From positions 38,793-102,792 of the forward strand of contig PLMU01000013.1 of NCBI GenBank assembly GCA_003142595.1: a stretch of 64,000 bases of DNA. Reading direction: 5' to 3'. The stretch is from Phycisphaerales bacterium. GTDB lineage: Bacteria; Planctomycetota; Phycisphaerae; Sedimentisphaerales; UBA12454. The notes below the pieces were generated by a model. The model did not search any database. It saw only the letters and a program-made list of their open reading frames with translations, and was not told the DNA's origin. The position numbers and the translations under genes are program-made. Below, one piece after another: positions 1 through 11,005 of the stretch. The stretch's first letter is position 1; the number at the start of each line of letters is the position of its first letter.

Positions 1-1381
1 GATGACGGACGGAATCGATGATACGATTGATATCCTCTTCGCTGTAACGTACCGTTCGCAGGTTGAATTGATTGGAGCGTTGCGACAATTGCGCTACACG
101 CGGAGCTGAAAATGAATTGAACGGCTGCACGGCTGAAAGCATTTCGAGGCTTTTAAGAAAATCACCTTCGTTGATAAAGGAGGCTTGTGCAGCTACTCGT
201 TTAGATTCTTTTTGGTACTGTTCGGTACGGTTGGCATCTTCGGAAGAGTAAGATACTGTTTCAAATAGGTTGAGCGTATAGAGGTATTCCAGATACTCCG
301 CCGGATCTTTGGGGAGTTCAGGAACGGAAATATCGGGCACGTTTTGGCGCACTATATCACGCTCAGCTGGATCATCATCTAAGAACACCATTGAATCAAA
401 TCCTATATTTAGGAATTGTTGGATTCGCTTAATGTTGTTCGCCTTGTTCTCCCAGTTGGCAACAAAGACAGCGATATCTTTTAGACGAAGAACCATATCG
501 GGATGTTTTTCAAACGGTTCTTTGGCAACGGATTCGGTGTTTTTGCTGCATACGCCGACGATGATGCCGCGTTGCTGCAACTTCTTTACCCAATACTGAA
601 ATTCGGTAAATGCTTTACCGATACCTAATCCGCCAATTTGGATATTTTCAAGCCCATCGTCGCCAATCACACCACCCCACACCGTATTGTCTAAGTCTAA
701 GATGATACACTTCTTGTGTTTGCCTTGGAAAGCTGCAATCATTCGTACCACCGATTCTGAAACTACCGGAAGCGCGTCAATGCTCAACACCATTTCACTG
801 TTGATGTAAATAGAAGGTGAGAAGAGCAGGTCACGTCCTAATTTGCTCTGAATTGCCGACATATCGCAAACATAAAAGACGGCATTCTTTGCAGCGTATT
901 CTGCAAGCAGGTAGTTTAGTTTACGCTCTTGGAAGATGAACGAAGAAGGTACTTTATTTGCGAAATTCCCAAAAACACAGTCATCTTCTTCGGCATAGTT
1001 AAAGCAAATTACCTTTGTTTTCAGATTACTCTGTAAAGTATCAACCAATTGACCTATGCGGTTGATTTGGTTTTCCGCAAAAGCACCTCGTGCATCCGCT
1101 TCTGTTTTGTTGAACTTCTGGAGCAGCTTGTGACCTGCTTCGAAAATTAATGAAATATCCGGCTGAAACATATACAGCTCCGAGCTAAGGTCTAAGATTT
1201 GCCGATCCAATTGGTTATAGCCAGCATCATAGACATTGATATCAAGCTGTTGTTCGTATCCAGCGCCCCGAATCGCCTGTGCTAAGAATTGCGTCGCGGA
1301 ATCACCCAAAAGAGCTAACTTCAATGGTTTGAAGCCTGTAAAGTCTTTCTTGAGGTTCTTTTTTAATTCGTTGAATGTCAT
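1..1381 (-). CDS. FkbH-like HAD-superfamily protein (3' end beyond window)
   Basis: Partial: 460 residues are visible from an ATG at 1381, and the C-terminus lies beyond base 1. Residues about 22-33 (LALLGDSATQFL) look like the SGNH-like N-terminal part of FkbH proteins. Residues about 227-243 carry the signature DLDNTVWGG with the two HAD aspartates (D229, D231), followed by VCSKN (motif II) and FLDDDPAER (motif III). The QFNLRT region near 438 normally leads into a GNAT-like acyltransferase domain, here cut off. FkbH proteins activate small acyl groups (for example glyceryl) for transfer to carrier proteins or sugars. In this polysaccharide operon a sugar acyl-modification role is likely but inferred. 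It is the most distal visible gene of the minus-strand operon. Confidence 0.88.
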   Translation of the reverse strand, partial: MTFNELKKNLKKDFTGFKPLKLALLGDSATQFLAQAIRGAGYEQQLDINVYDAGYNQLDRQILDLSSELYMFQPDISLIFEAGHKLLQKFNKTEADARGAFAENQINRIGQLVDTLQSNLKTKVICFNYAEEDDCVFGNFANKVPSSFIFQERKLNYLLAEYAAKNAVFYVCDMSAIQSKLGRDLLFSPSIYINSEMVLSIDALPVVSESVVRMIAAFQGKHKKCIILDLDNTVWGGVIGDDGLENIQIGGLGIGKAFTEFQYWVKKLQQRGIIVGVCSKNTESVAKEPFEKHPDMVLRLKDIAVFVANWENKANNIKRIQQFLNIGFDSMVFLDDDPAERDIVRQNVPDISVPELPKDPAEYLEYLYTLNLFETVSYSSEDANRTEQYQKESKRVAAQASFINEGDFLKSLEMLSAVQPFNSFSAPRVAQLSQRSNQFNLRTVRYSEEDINRIIDSVRH

Positions 1382-1409
1382 ATTTATTATTTCATCTTTA
1401 CATTACTGT

Positions 1410-1720
1410 CTAGTCAGTGGGAATAAATGTTCTTTTTAATAAAGGGCATATCCTTTCACAAAGCCCACAATTGTTACAAGAGCTTTCATCAACCTTTGGA
1501 TACCAAAAGCCTTCTTTGTCTCGGTTCATAGATATCTATCGCCTACAACATACATTTAAACATGCGCAACACCCTGTACATAACTCTTTATTTCTTATTT
1601 CAATCATAAAATCACAACGTGTTCTCAGGAATGGCTGGAACATGTCCCCGCGCATACGCCACAACCGCAACAATAATCCGGTTCGATAACTTCATTGAGT
1701 AATTTTTGATAATTATACAT
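1410..1720 (-). pseudogene. Decayed ferredoxin / F420-hydrogenase beta-type genes (two remnants)
   Basis: An ATG at 1720 overlaps the flippase stop (ATGTATAA) and opens a 31-codon reading frame ending at 1625. It contains YCCGCGVCAGTC, a 4Fe-4S binding motif at the N-terminus of F420 hydrogenase/dehydrogenase beta-subunit-like proteins. A second frame from ATG 1607 reads ELCTGCCACLNVC, hits an in-frame TAG at 1536-1538, then continues in the same frame as EGFWYPKVDE and CNNCGLCERICPLL to a TAG at 1410. This matches the two-cluster ferredoxin N-terminus seen in polysaccharide-cluster proteins of this family. The roughly 300-residue catalytic part is missing; the next feature is FkbH. I read this as the remains of one or two genes fused by deletion. 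Confidence 0.75.
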
Positions 1721-3245
1721 TTTTTCTTAATATCATCGATAGCAAAGAGACTCTTTCTTGCTTGTTAAGAACGATGGTATAACAAAACAACGCATAAACT
1801 ACTGTCAAAGATACCGTTGCAGCCAATAAACGTAGTATGGTTGCCAGATAGAACATACGGCTTAATCCAAATGCTGCCAATCCTAGTAATAAAGTCATCG
1901 CTATTCCCGGAAAGACTTTTTTGGCGTATTTTGTTTTTTCTTGGCCTGTAATTATTGCTGTATAAATCGGTACAAAAAACTGATCTTTCGCTACAACACA
2001 TAAACAAAACGATAATCCGACACCAAAAATCCCCAGACTCGTATATTTTATTAAAAGAATTGATATCAGAAGATTCAGGATGCCGCCTATGAGAGTAGCA
2101 ATTGCCGGCAGTTTTACCTTATTGAAACCTTCAAATACCGCGAATGTCGGTCTCGTTGAAATTCCCACCTGCCAGGGCACCAGAAGCAGCAATACAAGAG
2201 GCCAAAGATCAACGAAAGATACCCCCAACCACCGCCGTAATATCGGCACAGACAGTCCGCACAACAGACCGACCGGCAAAGCTATTATCAAACCGAGAAT
2301 CTTTGTTATGCGGCTTAATTGTTCAACTAAAATCTTTATATTATTCTTTGCAATATGATCATAAGCAAGGGGAGTAAAGAGATTAGTGAGAGCTACTCCG
2401 AACAAGGCCAGCAATGTAGACAATTGAGCAATCGAAGCATAGCGGCCGCACTGCGTAGGACCGAGAAAGAGATTTATTACAACAATACTGATATTCAGAT
2501 ACAAAAGTGCGCCAATTTGATGTATCACCATCCAAATGCTCATTCCGCACATTTCATAAGCAGCTTTCCAGCGAAACATTCTGTACTCAACACTTAATTG
2601 GGGTATCAGCCATTTAGTAGTCCACACACTACCTATAAAAGTAAGTAATGCCATCAGAATATATGACAAACCAACATAAGCAAGAGAAGCTGATAAATAT
2701 GTAAAGCAAGCCAGTATAACAATAATCCGCAAAATTTGGCTAAGTATATTAATTATATTCCTAAGATCAAAACGATGCGTGATTAATGTGCTAACCATGA
2801 ACGGAGAAGTTATCACGGTAAGGAAAGATGATAGTGCCACTTGGAAAAACAACCAACCGCTGGCTATCTCATAACCAACTGGTGTCTGGAACACTTTGGA
2901 GAAAAACAGTGTAAGTATAATAGTGGGGAGCAGAAGTATCCCACACAATCCAATCAGGGCAACCAAGGCGCTGTTGAAATATACTTTACTTTGAATTATC
3001 TCCGCCTTATTTAAGTAAATGGCCACAAATCTGCTTACAGTATTTGAGACAGAGTTGGTAAAAATCCCGAAGAACCCCACAATGGACAAACTCACTGAAA
3101 TCATACCATAAACTTCAACATTAAGATTGTTTATTAAGTATGGAGTAAGCCAGATCCCCACGAAGCCGCCCACAAAAATAGCTAAAAAATTAGTAATTAC
3201 ATTACTAAGCAGCCGCTTCTTGGCTTCAATCATAGAGTTTTGCAT
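1713..3245 (-). CDS. Wzx-type oligosaccharide flippase
   Basis: 510 residues and almost entirely membrane-spanning (about 12-14 hydrophobic segments), the size and layout of polysaccharide biosynthesis/MVF-like flippases. The N-terminus (KKRLLSNVITNFLAIFVGG) fits the first helix after a short basic cytoplasmic tail. The predicted role is moving undecaprenyl-linked repeat units across the inner membrane. It lies downstream of the polymerase/ligase candidate, and its stop codon overlaps the start of the decayed ferredoxin gene, so these were once translationally coupled. Substrate specificity cannot be read from the sequence. Confidence 0.88.
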   Translation of the reverse strand: MQNSMIEAKKRLLSNVITNFLAIFVGGFVGIWLTPYLINNLNVEVYGMISVSLSIVGFFGIFTNSVSNTVSRFVAIYLNKAEIIQSKVYFNSALVALIGLCGILLLPTIILTLFFSKVFQTPVGYEIASGWLFFQVALSSFLTVITSPFMVSTLITHRFDLRNIINILSQILRIIVILACFTYLSASLAYVGLSYILMALLTFIGSVWTTKWLIPQLSVEYRMFRWKAAYEMCGMSIWMVIHQIGALLYLNISIVVINLFLGPTQCGRYASIAQLSTLLALFGVALTNLFTPLAYDHIAKNNIKILVEQLSRITKILGLIIALPVGLLCGLSVPILRRWLGVSFVDLWPLVLLLLVPWQVGISTRPTFAVFEGFNKVKLPAIATLIGGILNLLISILLIKYTSLGIFGVGLSFCLCVVAKDQFFVPIYTAIITGQEKTKYAKKVFPGIAMTLLLGLAAFGLSRMFYLATILRLLAATVSLTVVYALFCYTIVLNKQERVSLLSMILRKNV

Positions 3246-3357
3246 AGATTCATAACCTTCACGAAGTAACCAGAATTTTATCAGCTTTCTTCAAACGAAA
3301 AAGCTTCGGCAGATTCATTGCCTTTATAGTAATCATTTGAATTGCTGAGTTTTGTAC

Positions 3358-4740
3358 TCATATTAAATTATAATATTGGCTTGAGTCAGCGTCTATTGAG
3401 GCTCTTAAAGAACTACATAGCAGACCCATGAAAACACCTAACATCGCTGTATATTGCACGGAAAAAAAGAAATCGGCTACAATTTCGAACAACATATGAC
3501 AGACAAGTACCATCAACGACAGAAGCATAAGACATCGAAAATACGATTCTTTTTCGCGTAGAAATGCCTTAACACCCCGAAATAATAACCCTATCAGCAT
3601 CAAAAGATACACCCCAAGCCCCACCAGTCCCGTCCGTAGCAGCATCTGTATATAACCATTATCTGACAACTGCGCTCGTATTGATAAATATGAACCGCCG
3701 ACTCCAAAGATGTAAGACCCTTCTATAGCGTCTAAGCTCCCTTGCCATAGTGAATACCTGGAGGCAATGCCTTCATCGATAGTCTGTTCACCTTTGATAA
3801 AATCTTTCATTCTGGGATTAATCGGAATGGAATCAACATTAGCTCTGATCCATAAGAAAAAGAAAAAAAGGAGTGGAGCGGCAATAAGAATCCAAATAAT
3901 TGCTTTTCCTCGAAATGAAAGTATAATTGCGAATATGCTAACTGCCATCAAAGCAATAACAGAAGATCTCGAGCCAGTGGTATAGAGGATGGCTAATCCT
4001 GTAATCATATAGACAATCAGTGCCGCCAGTTTGATTACTCCTTTCATATGGATAAATGTCGGAATAGAAATGCTCCCCAACATTACCAGACATGCCCCCC
4101 AAACATTGGGATTTCCAAATGTACCAACGACTCTACTGCCAGTTCCTTCTGTTGCAATGTCCAAACTTTCATAGTCAATGGAATAGAAACGTTCCACAAG
4201 GCCGGATAACAGATATGGTGTAAATCTTTGCACAAGCGAAAACACTGATGCTATGGCAGAAATAAACAGCACCCCTTTTGCAAGCTGCATGGTCTGCTTA
4301 TGACCAAAAGTAAAGCTCGCAGTAATTGCGGCTATGACTGCGCTTTGAATAAACACCAGCGGGATAAAATAATTTTTAATATAAAAAGGGTAACGGCCCC
4401 CCAGAGTACCGAGTATAGTAGAAAAAGTTAGGACACCGGCTAATATGAACATAAAAATACTAAAAAGCCGAATTCGAGGCGAAAAAAGAAACCCACCATA
4501 AAGAGCATGGGTTTTTTGCCACCTGATAATAAGCATAAAAAAGACTAAGAAATCGGACAGCCGCACAGGTGGTAAAGCACTACCAGGTGCCGTTCGAGGC
4601 CCAAACACTATACACATTAACAATAAGGCTACCCACCAGCCATCATTGTTGCCCTTGCTTTCGGAATAATCAGTCGTGAAATACTGTTCATTCTCAGGCA
4701 TATCTTCTGCCATATAATCCAAATTATTTGATTCTGCCAT
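3358..4740 (-). CDS. O-antigen polymerase/ligase family membrane protein
   Basis: 460 residues with about 10-11 hydrophobic helices after a roughly 35-residue acidic, soluble N-terminus. The stretch GNPNVWGACLVMLG followed by a helix and TGSRSSVIALMAVS is characteristic of the Wzy/WaaL O-antigen ligase-like family, as is the larger periplasmic loop in the second half containing SRYSLWQGSLDAI. It should polymerise repeat units or ligate polysaccharide to an acceptor in the periplasm. Its neighbours are the flippase (112 bp downstream) and the membrane-anchored TIM-barrel protein (119 bp upstream). Polymerase and ligase cannot be told apart by sequence alone. Confidence 0.85.
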   Translation of the reverse strand: MAESNNLDYMAEDMPENEQYFTTDYSESKGNNDGWWVALLLMCIVFGPRTAPGSALPPVRLSDFLVFFMLIIRWQKTHALYGGFLFSPRIRLFSIFMFILAGVLTFSTILGTLGGRYPFYIKNYFIPLVFIQSAVIAAITASFTFGHKQTMQLAKGVLFISAIASVFSLVQRFTPYLLSGLVERFYSIDYESLDIATEGTGSRVVGTFGNPNVWGACLVMLGSISIPTFIHMKGVIKLAALIVYMITGLAILYTTGSRSSVIALMAVSIFAIILSFRGKAIIWILIAAPLLFFFFLWIRANVDSIPINPRMKDFIKGEQTIDEGIASRYSLWQGSLDAIEGSYIFGVGGSYLSIRAQLSDNGYIQMLLRTGLVGLGVYLLMLIGLLFRGVKAFLREKESYFRCLMLLSLMVLVCHMLFEIVADFFFSVQYTAMLGVFMGLLCSSLRASIDADSSQYYNLI

Positions 4741-4859
4741 ATCTACTTAACCTCGATACTTTCATAGTTATTAAGATGGGGTTATCGTACACTGGTTTCA
4801 GCCTTAACTCATAAACCTGTACTCTTGATAAAAGATATGCACATGTTCTCTACCAATGA

Positions 4860-6572
4860 TTATCTAAGTTTTATCTTATATATATGTGTTCCCAAAGGCT
4901 CGAAACTGTCGACGAAGTAATTTCCCGACATACTTATCATGCGTTTTTCACTTATAACTTCAACTCCTAAAGATGCGGTAGTTATCGGCCCGAATCTGAC
5001 TTTAACAATAAGCTCACGCCCTCCATCGTCTGTAGCCCCCACTTTCTGCGCCGTATTCACTGCAAAAATATATAAATAATCCTTATATTCACGAGCCGTC
5101 CACTGAATTGAGGTAAGCCATTTTAATGGTTTTGGTCTCTTCCCAGTAGCATAGTTATACTCCTCGTGAAAATACATCCTGCCTTCAATGTTCTTGCAAC
5201 GAAGTGCTTCTGGTTCCTTGCCTGACAACAAAACTTCCCCAAGACTTTCAGGACCATTAAGTTCGGTAGCCACCTCAAGAACTGCTTCCAACAACTCCGG
5301 TCGAGGCCTGGCCTGATAATAGCCATACCACATAATACCCTTGGCTCCGCTAATCAGCGACAGATAAGCATCGAAACGTACATCTTTATGTCTTGTCCAG
5401 TTGAATTTGCCTTTTAGTGCTTCAAGTGCCGCGATTACTACGGGGACTCCACTTTTATATGCCCAATCAATCCTTCGTTTGATTTCTATCCGGGGTCTGT
5501 CGCCAAATTCACTTGGATAAGCGCCAAATACCACCGCATCGACAATACCACTTACCTGCTTTAAATATTCGGGGGGCGCATTTTCAATATATGTAATAAG
5601 CGGCCTATGTTTAGTGTCCGTTGCTCTTATGATATTTCCAAGCTGTTCCAGTTTATCAAGGTCTTCCAATTTCACCTCTTCCGGCAGATACCATGCAAGT
5701 ATCTGGTCATTCTTTACTAAGGTTGCAATATACGGTTGCCAAAATTCTTTCCCACGTATTTTGACGCGGACGACTTTCGGCTCCGTGAGATATTCAGCGG
5801 GAAGATTTTGCAAAATAGCTACTCCTGCTTCTCGTGCAGAACGCAAATCACCTAAAGCATCCACAATAGTTTGTTGACTGTCGTACTTGTGAAACAAAAT
5901 CACTCCGCGCTGGCCGAGGGCTTTTAGCCTTTCCACATTCCGTATATCATCCACCATCGCATAAAGACCCAGAGGCATAAATTGTTTTGTGGGTGTTTTA
6001 AAAAAACTTAAAATATGCTGTAATCGTATAGATTGTTCTGCTGCCACATCCGTACTTAGTTGCGGTTGGCTAATATTAACATCGTTTACTTCGTTCGAGG
6101 CCGTCCCGCCGGAGCCAGCCGAACCACCCCCGCTGCCGCTGGTATCAGGTCCTTGTGCAAAAGCGGTATCAGCGCCGCTGCTTCCTGTCTGGCTAGCGTC
6201 AACACTATATATCCTGCCGAAAGATTCTCCGATAGCATCGCTGCTGCCCTCGCTTGAACTATTTTTACTTTCATTTGTCATGGCAACATATTCCGCAGGA
6301 TTAAAATTTCTAATCGTCCCTTCTGAACTGCTATTCGAAGACTTGTTGTAGTTATCAGCCATTCTGTTAAGACCGGATGAAATAACTTTGTCATTTTCAG
6401 TAGATGCATTCGGCTGAACTGCTTTGCTGACTTTCGGAGTTTCCAGACTTTCACTTTTGAACGAAGAGTGAAACAGTATGAAAATACTGACAAATCCTAT
6501 CGCCAACACATAAGACACTTCAAATTTAGTTTTGTTAAACTTTTTTAAAATAAAGCACCCAAATTTCGGCAA
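4860..6572 (-). CDS. Membrane-anchored TIM-barrel-like (glycosidase-like) protein
   Basis: 570 residues. A single hydrophobic anchor at about 19-37 is followed by a Ser/Gly/Asn-rich linker to about residue 180, then a globular domain with alternating beta/alpha pattern (VILFHKYDS, ILAWYLPEEV, VDAVVFGAYPSE, VPVVIAALEA, IMWYGYYQARP). The C-terminal roughly 120 residues look like a beta-sandwich. The pattern resembles glycoside-hydrolase-like TIM barrels, with E in WYLPEE and Y/E near the strand ends as candidate active-site residues. I do not recognise a specific family. Placed inside the polysaccharide operon and facing the periplasm, it may trim or release the polymer (inference). Confidence 0.6.
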   Translation of the reverse strand: MPKFGCFILKKFNKTKFEVSYVLAIGFVSIFILFHSSFKSESLETPKVSKAVQPNASTENDKVISSGLNRMADNYNKSSNSSSEGTIRNFNPAEYVAMTNESKNSSSEGSSDAIGESFGRIYSVDASQTGSSGADTAFAQGPDTSGSGGGSAGSGGTASNEVNDVNISQPQLSTDVAAEQSIRLQHILSFFKTPTKQFMPLGLYAMVDDIRNVERLKALGQRGVILFHKYDSQQTIVDALGDLRSAREAGVAILQNLPAEYLTEPKVVRVKIRGKEFWQPYIATLVKNDQILAWYLPEEVKLEDLDKLEQLGNIIRATDTKHRPLITYIENAPPEYLKQVSGIVDAVVFGAYPSEFGDRPRIEIKRRIDWAYKSGVPVVIAALEALKGKFNWTRHKDVRFDAYLSLISGAKGIMWYGYYQARPRPELLEAVLEVATELNGPESLGEVLLSGKEPEALRCKNIEGRMYFHEEYNYATGKRPKPLKWLTSIQWTAREYKDYLYIFAVNTAQKVGATDDGGRELIVKVRFGPITTASLGVEVISEKRMISMSGNYFVDSFEPLGTHIYKIKLR

Positions 6573-6613
6573 TTTTTTGCTTTTTTAGATTCGCCCCAAA
6601 AATCGTATTTCCA

Positions 6614-8565
<1,952 letters not shown>

Positions 8566-8579
8566 AATTTATTCCTATA

Positions 8580-9683
8580 TTATTTCAAAAATGATACTAT
8601 CGCGTCCACAACACAATCTTTCATCTCGTCCGTCAGTTCTGGATATACTGGTATCGCAAGAACTTCATTTGCCGCTTTTTCGGATTCTGGAAAATCTCCT
8701 TTCGTGTAACTAAGATATTCGAAGCATTTCTGCATATGAAGCGGCATCGGATAATATATCGCACACCCGATCCCATTTTGTTTGAGATGTTCCATAAGTT
8801 TATCACGCTGCGGCGATCTTATTACATACTGATTATAAACAGTCTCGCAGTCAGGATTGATATAAGGGGTCTTTACCGCAGTGCCTGCAAATTTTTTGTT
8901 ATAATACTCGGCGTTTTTTCTCCGGCCTTTAGACCACTCGTCCAGATACGGTAATTTAACAAGCAATGCCGCCGCTTGTATCGGGTCGAGCCTGAAATTT
9001 CCGCCGACGAAGTTATAATAATATGTCGGATTCTGTCCGTGGTCTCTCATTACCTTCATTTTGGCTGCCAGCTTTTCATCATTTGTAACAACCATACCGC
9101 CGTCACCGATGCCGCCGAGGTTCTTGCTCGGGAAAAAACTAAAACACCCGCAGGTACCGATACCCCCTGCCTTTTTGCCTTTATAAGTGCTGCTGATGGA
9201 TTGCGCCGCGTCTTCGATAACAAAAAGATTATGCTTTTTGGCAATATCCATAATCGGGTCCATCTCCGCCATCTGACCGTAAAGATGAACCGGTATAATT
9301 GCCTTTGTTTTTTTTGTTATCGCCTTTTGAATTAGTGAAGGATTTATATTGTAGGTCTTCGGGTCAATATCGACAAAAACAGGTTTTGCCCCGACTCTTG
9401 CGATACATCCCGCCGTCGCGAAAAAAGTAAAAGTCGTTGTGATAACCTCATCGCCGCTGCCGATACCCAGGCCCATAAGACTTGCAAGCAGCGCATCTGT
9501 GCCGCTGGATACTCCGACAGCGAATTTACAGTTGCTGATTGCCTCTATTTTATCTTCAATCTCCTTGACCTTCGGTCCGCCGATACAGATTTGACTATCG
9601 AGAACTTCTCCTATCGCCGCTAATATATCTTTTTTAATTTTCGCGTATTGCGATTTTAAATCCAGCAATGGTACTTGCATCAA
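8580..9683 (-). CDS. DegT/DnrJ/EryC1/StrS aminotransferase
   Basis: 367 residues. The family shows through PLLDLKSQYAKI at the N-terminus, the cofactor-binding SSGTDALLASL, EDAAQS (PLP-ring aspartate) and the PLP lysine K187 in FFPSKNLGG. It transfers an amino group from glutamate to a nucleotide-linked ketosugar. With a UDP-HexNAc dehydrogenase and epimerases next to it, a keto-derivative of a UDP-sugar is the likely substrate, as in WbpE-type pathways, but substrate specificity is inferred. It lies 14 bp upstream of gmd and is in the same operon. Confidence 0.9.
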   Translation of the reverse strand: MMQVPLLDLKSQYAKIKKDILAAIGEVLDSQICIGGPKVKEIEDKIEAISNCKFAVGVSSGTDALLASLMGLGIGSGDEVITTTFTFFATAGCIARVGAKPVFVDIDPKTYNINPSLIQKAITKKTKAIIPVHLYGQMAEMDPIMDIAKKHNLFVIEDAAQSISSTYKGKKAGGIGTCGCFSFFPSKNLGGIGDGGMVVTNDEKLAAKMKVMRDHGQNPTYYYNFVGGNFRLDPIQAAALLVKLPYLDEWSKGRRKNAEYYNKKFAGTAVKTPYINPDCETVYNQYVIRSPQRDKLMEHLKQNGIGCAIYYPMPLHMQKCFEYLSYTKGDFPESEKAANEVLAIPVYPELTDEMKDCVVDAIVSFLK

Positions 9684-9695
9684 AAAATCCTTTTA

Positions 9696-10988
9696 TTACG
9701 CTTTGACTATTTTATTTCGTCCGCTTTTTACATTTGCCGTCGCGTTGCGGGAATCAACAACCATTTTTGAGTTCTTAACAATCATATTATAATCGTAGCA
9801 GCTATGGTCTGTTGAAATCAGAACAATATCATATCCCTTAAGCATCTTTGCGTTCAATGGTTTGCTTCTCATTTTGAGATTATGCTCGCGCATCTTGTGT
9901 GTGTGGGGAATATACGGGTCGTTGTAATCGACCTTTGCGCCCTTTTCTTTCAATATCTCAATCAACTCTATCGATGGTGATTCTCGAACATCGTCAATAT
10001 CTTTTTTATATGCCAACCCAAGAACCAGAACCTTTGAGCCTTTGAGGCTTTTCTTTCTTTCGTTCATCGCTTCCAGTGTTCTGGCCACTACATAGTGCGG
10101 CATAGCCGTATTAATTTCGCCGGCCAATTCGATAAATTTAGTCGGCATACCGAACTGTCTTGCTCGCCACGTTAAATAAAACGGGTCAATCGGAATGCAG
10201 TGCCCGCCCAGGCCCGGCCCCGGATAAAATTTCTGGAAACCGAATGGCTTTGTTCCTGCCGCGTTAATTACTTCCCAGACATCGATTCCCATCCGGTCGA
10301 AAAGCTGCTTCAATTCGTTGACCATCGCGATATTAACGCAGCGATATGTATTTTCCAGTATCTTCGCCGATTCAGCCACATCGCACGATGAAACCGGAAT
10401 TGTTTTGTCAATTGCGTATTTATAAATATCCAACGCTACTTGCAGACTCTTTTTATCATATCCGCCGACAACTTTCGGAATTGTCGCTGTCCTGAAATTT
10501 TTATTGCCCGGGTCTTCTCTTTCAGGTGAAAACGCCAGGTAAAAATCCTTGCCCGCTTTCAACCCGCTTTTCTCGAGTATCGGCTTCATTACCTCTCTTG
10601 TAGTTCCCGGATATGTCGTGCTCTCAAGGACTACGAGTTGCCCTTTGCACAGATATTTTGAAATCGTTTCGCAGGTAACAACAATATAAGTCATATCCGG
10701 CTCGCGGTTTTTCGTCAGTGGTGTCGGCACGCAGATTATCAGCGCATCTGGCTTGCTCATCAGTTTCATATTTGTTGTCGTTTTGAATCTGCCGCTCTTG
10801 ACCATATTGGATATGTCTTCAGATGGAATATGCTTTAGCGGGCTTTGACCTGAATTTATCTTCTTAACATTTGCTTCATTTATGTCGAACCCGATTACCT
10901 TGGCCCCGCGTGCAACGAATTCTCTCGCCAGTGGCAGTCCTACATATCCCATTCCGACTATACCGACAAAAGGTGCCTTTTTCGCCAT
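9696..10988 (-). CDS. UDP-N-acetyl-hexosamine 6-dehydrogenase (WbpA/WecC family)
   Basis: 430 residues from the ATG at 10988, which is preceded by GAAAGG at 7 bases. A TTG five codons upstream (11003) is possible but has no ribosome-binding site. N-terminal NAD motif GIVGMGYVGLP, central ESTTYPGTT, and the catalytic cysteine in GPGLGGHCIPIDPFYL are the hallmarks of four-electron UDP-sugar dehydrogenases. The HCIPIDPFYL form is typical of enzymes acting on UDP-GlcNAc or UDP-ManNAc rather than UDP-glucose. The product would be a UDP-HexNAc uronic acid. It lies 12 bp upstream of the aminotransferase gene. Confidence 0.88.
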   Translation of the reverse strand: MAKKAPFVGIVGMGYVGLPLAREFVARGAKVIGFDINEANVKKINSGQSPLKHIPSEDISNMVKSGRFKTTTNMKLMSKPDALIICVPTPLTKNREPDMTYIVVTCETISKYLCKGQLVVLESTTYPGTTREVMKPILEKSGLKAGKDFYLAFSPEREDPGNKNFRTATIPKVVGGYDKKSLQVALDIYKYAIDKTIPVSSCDVAESAKILENTYRCVNIAMVNELKQLFDRMGIDVWEVINAAGTKPFGFQKFYPGPGLGGHCIPIDPFYLTWRARQFGMPTKFIELAGEINTAMPHYVVARTLEAMNERKKSLKGSKVLVLGLAYKKDIDDVRESPSIELIEILKEKGAKVDYNDPYIPHTHKMREHNLKMRSKPLNAKMLKGYDIVLISTDHSCYDYNMIVKNSKMVVDSRNATANVKSGRNKIVKA

Positions 10989-11005
10989 TAACAAACCTTT
11001 CAAAA

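Noticed and set aside
1536..1538. In-frame TAG as recoded codon (pyrrolysine or suppressor) in the ferredoxin remnant
   Set aside because: The gene is also broken upstream and lacks its catalytic part, so simple decay explains the stop.
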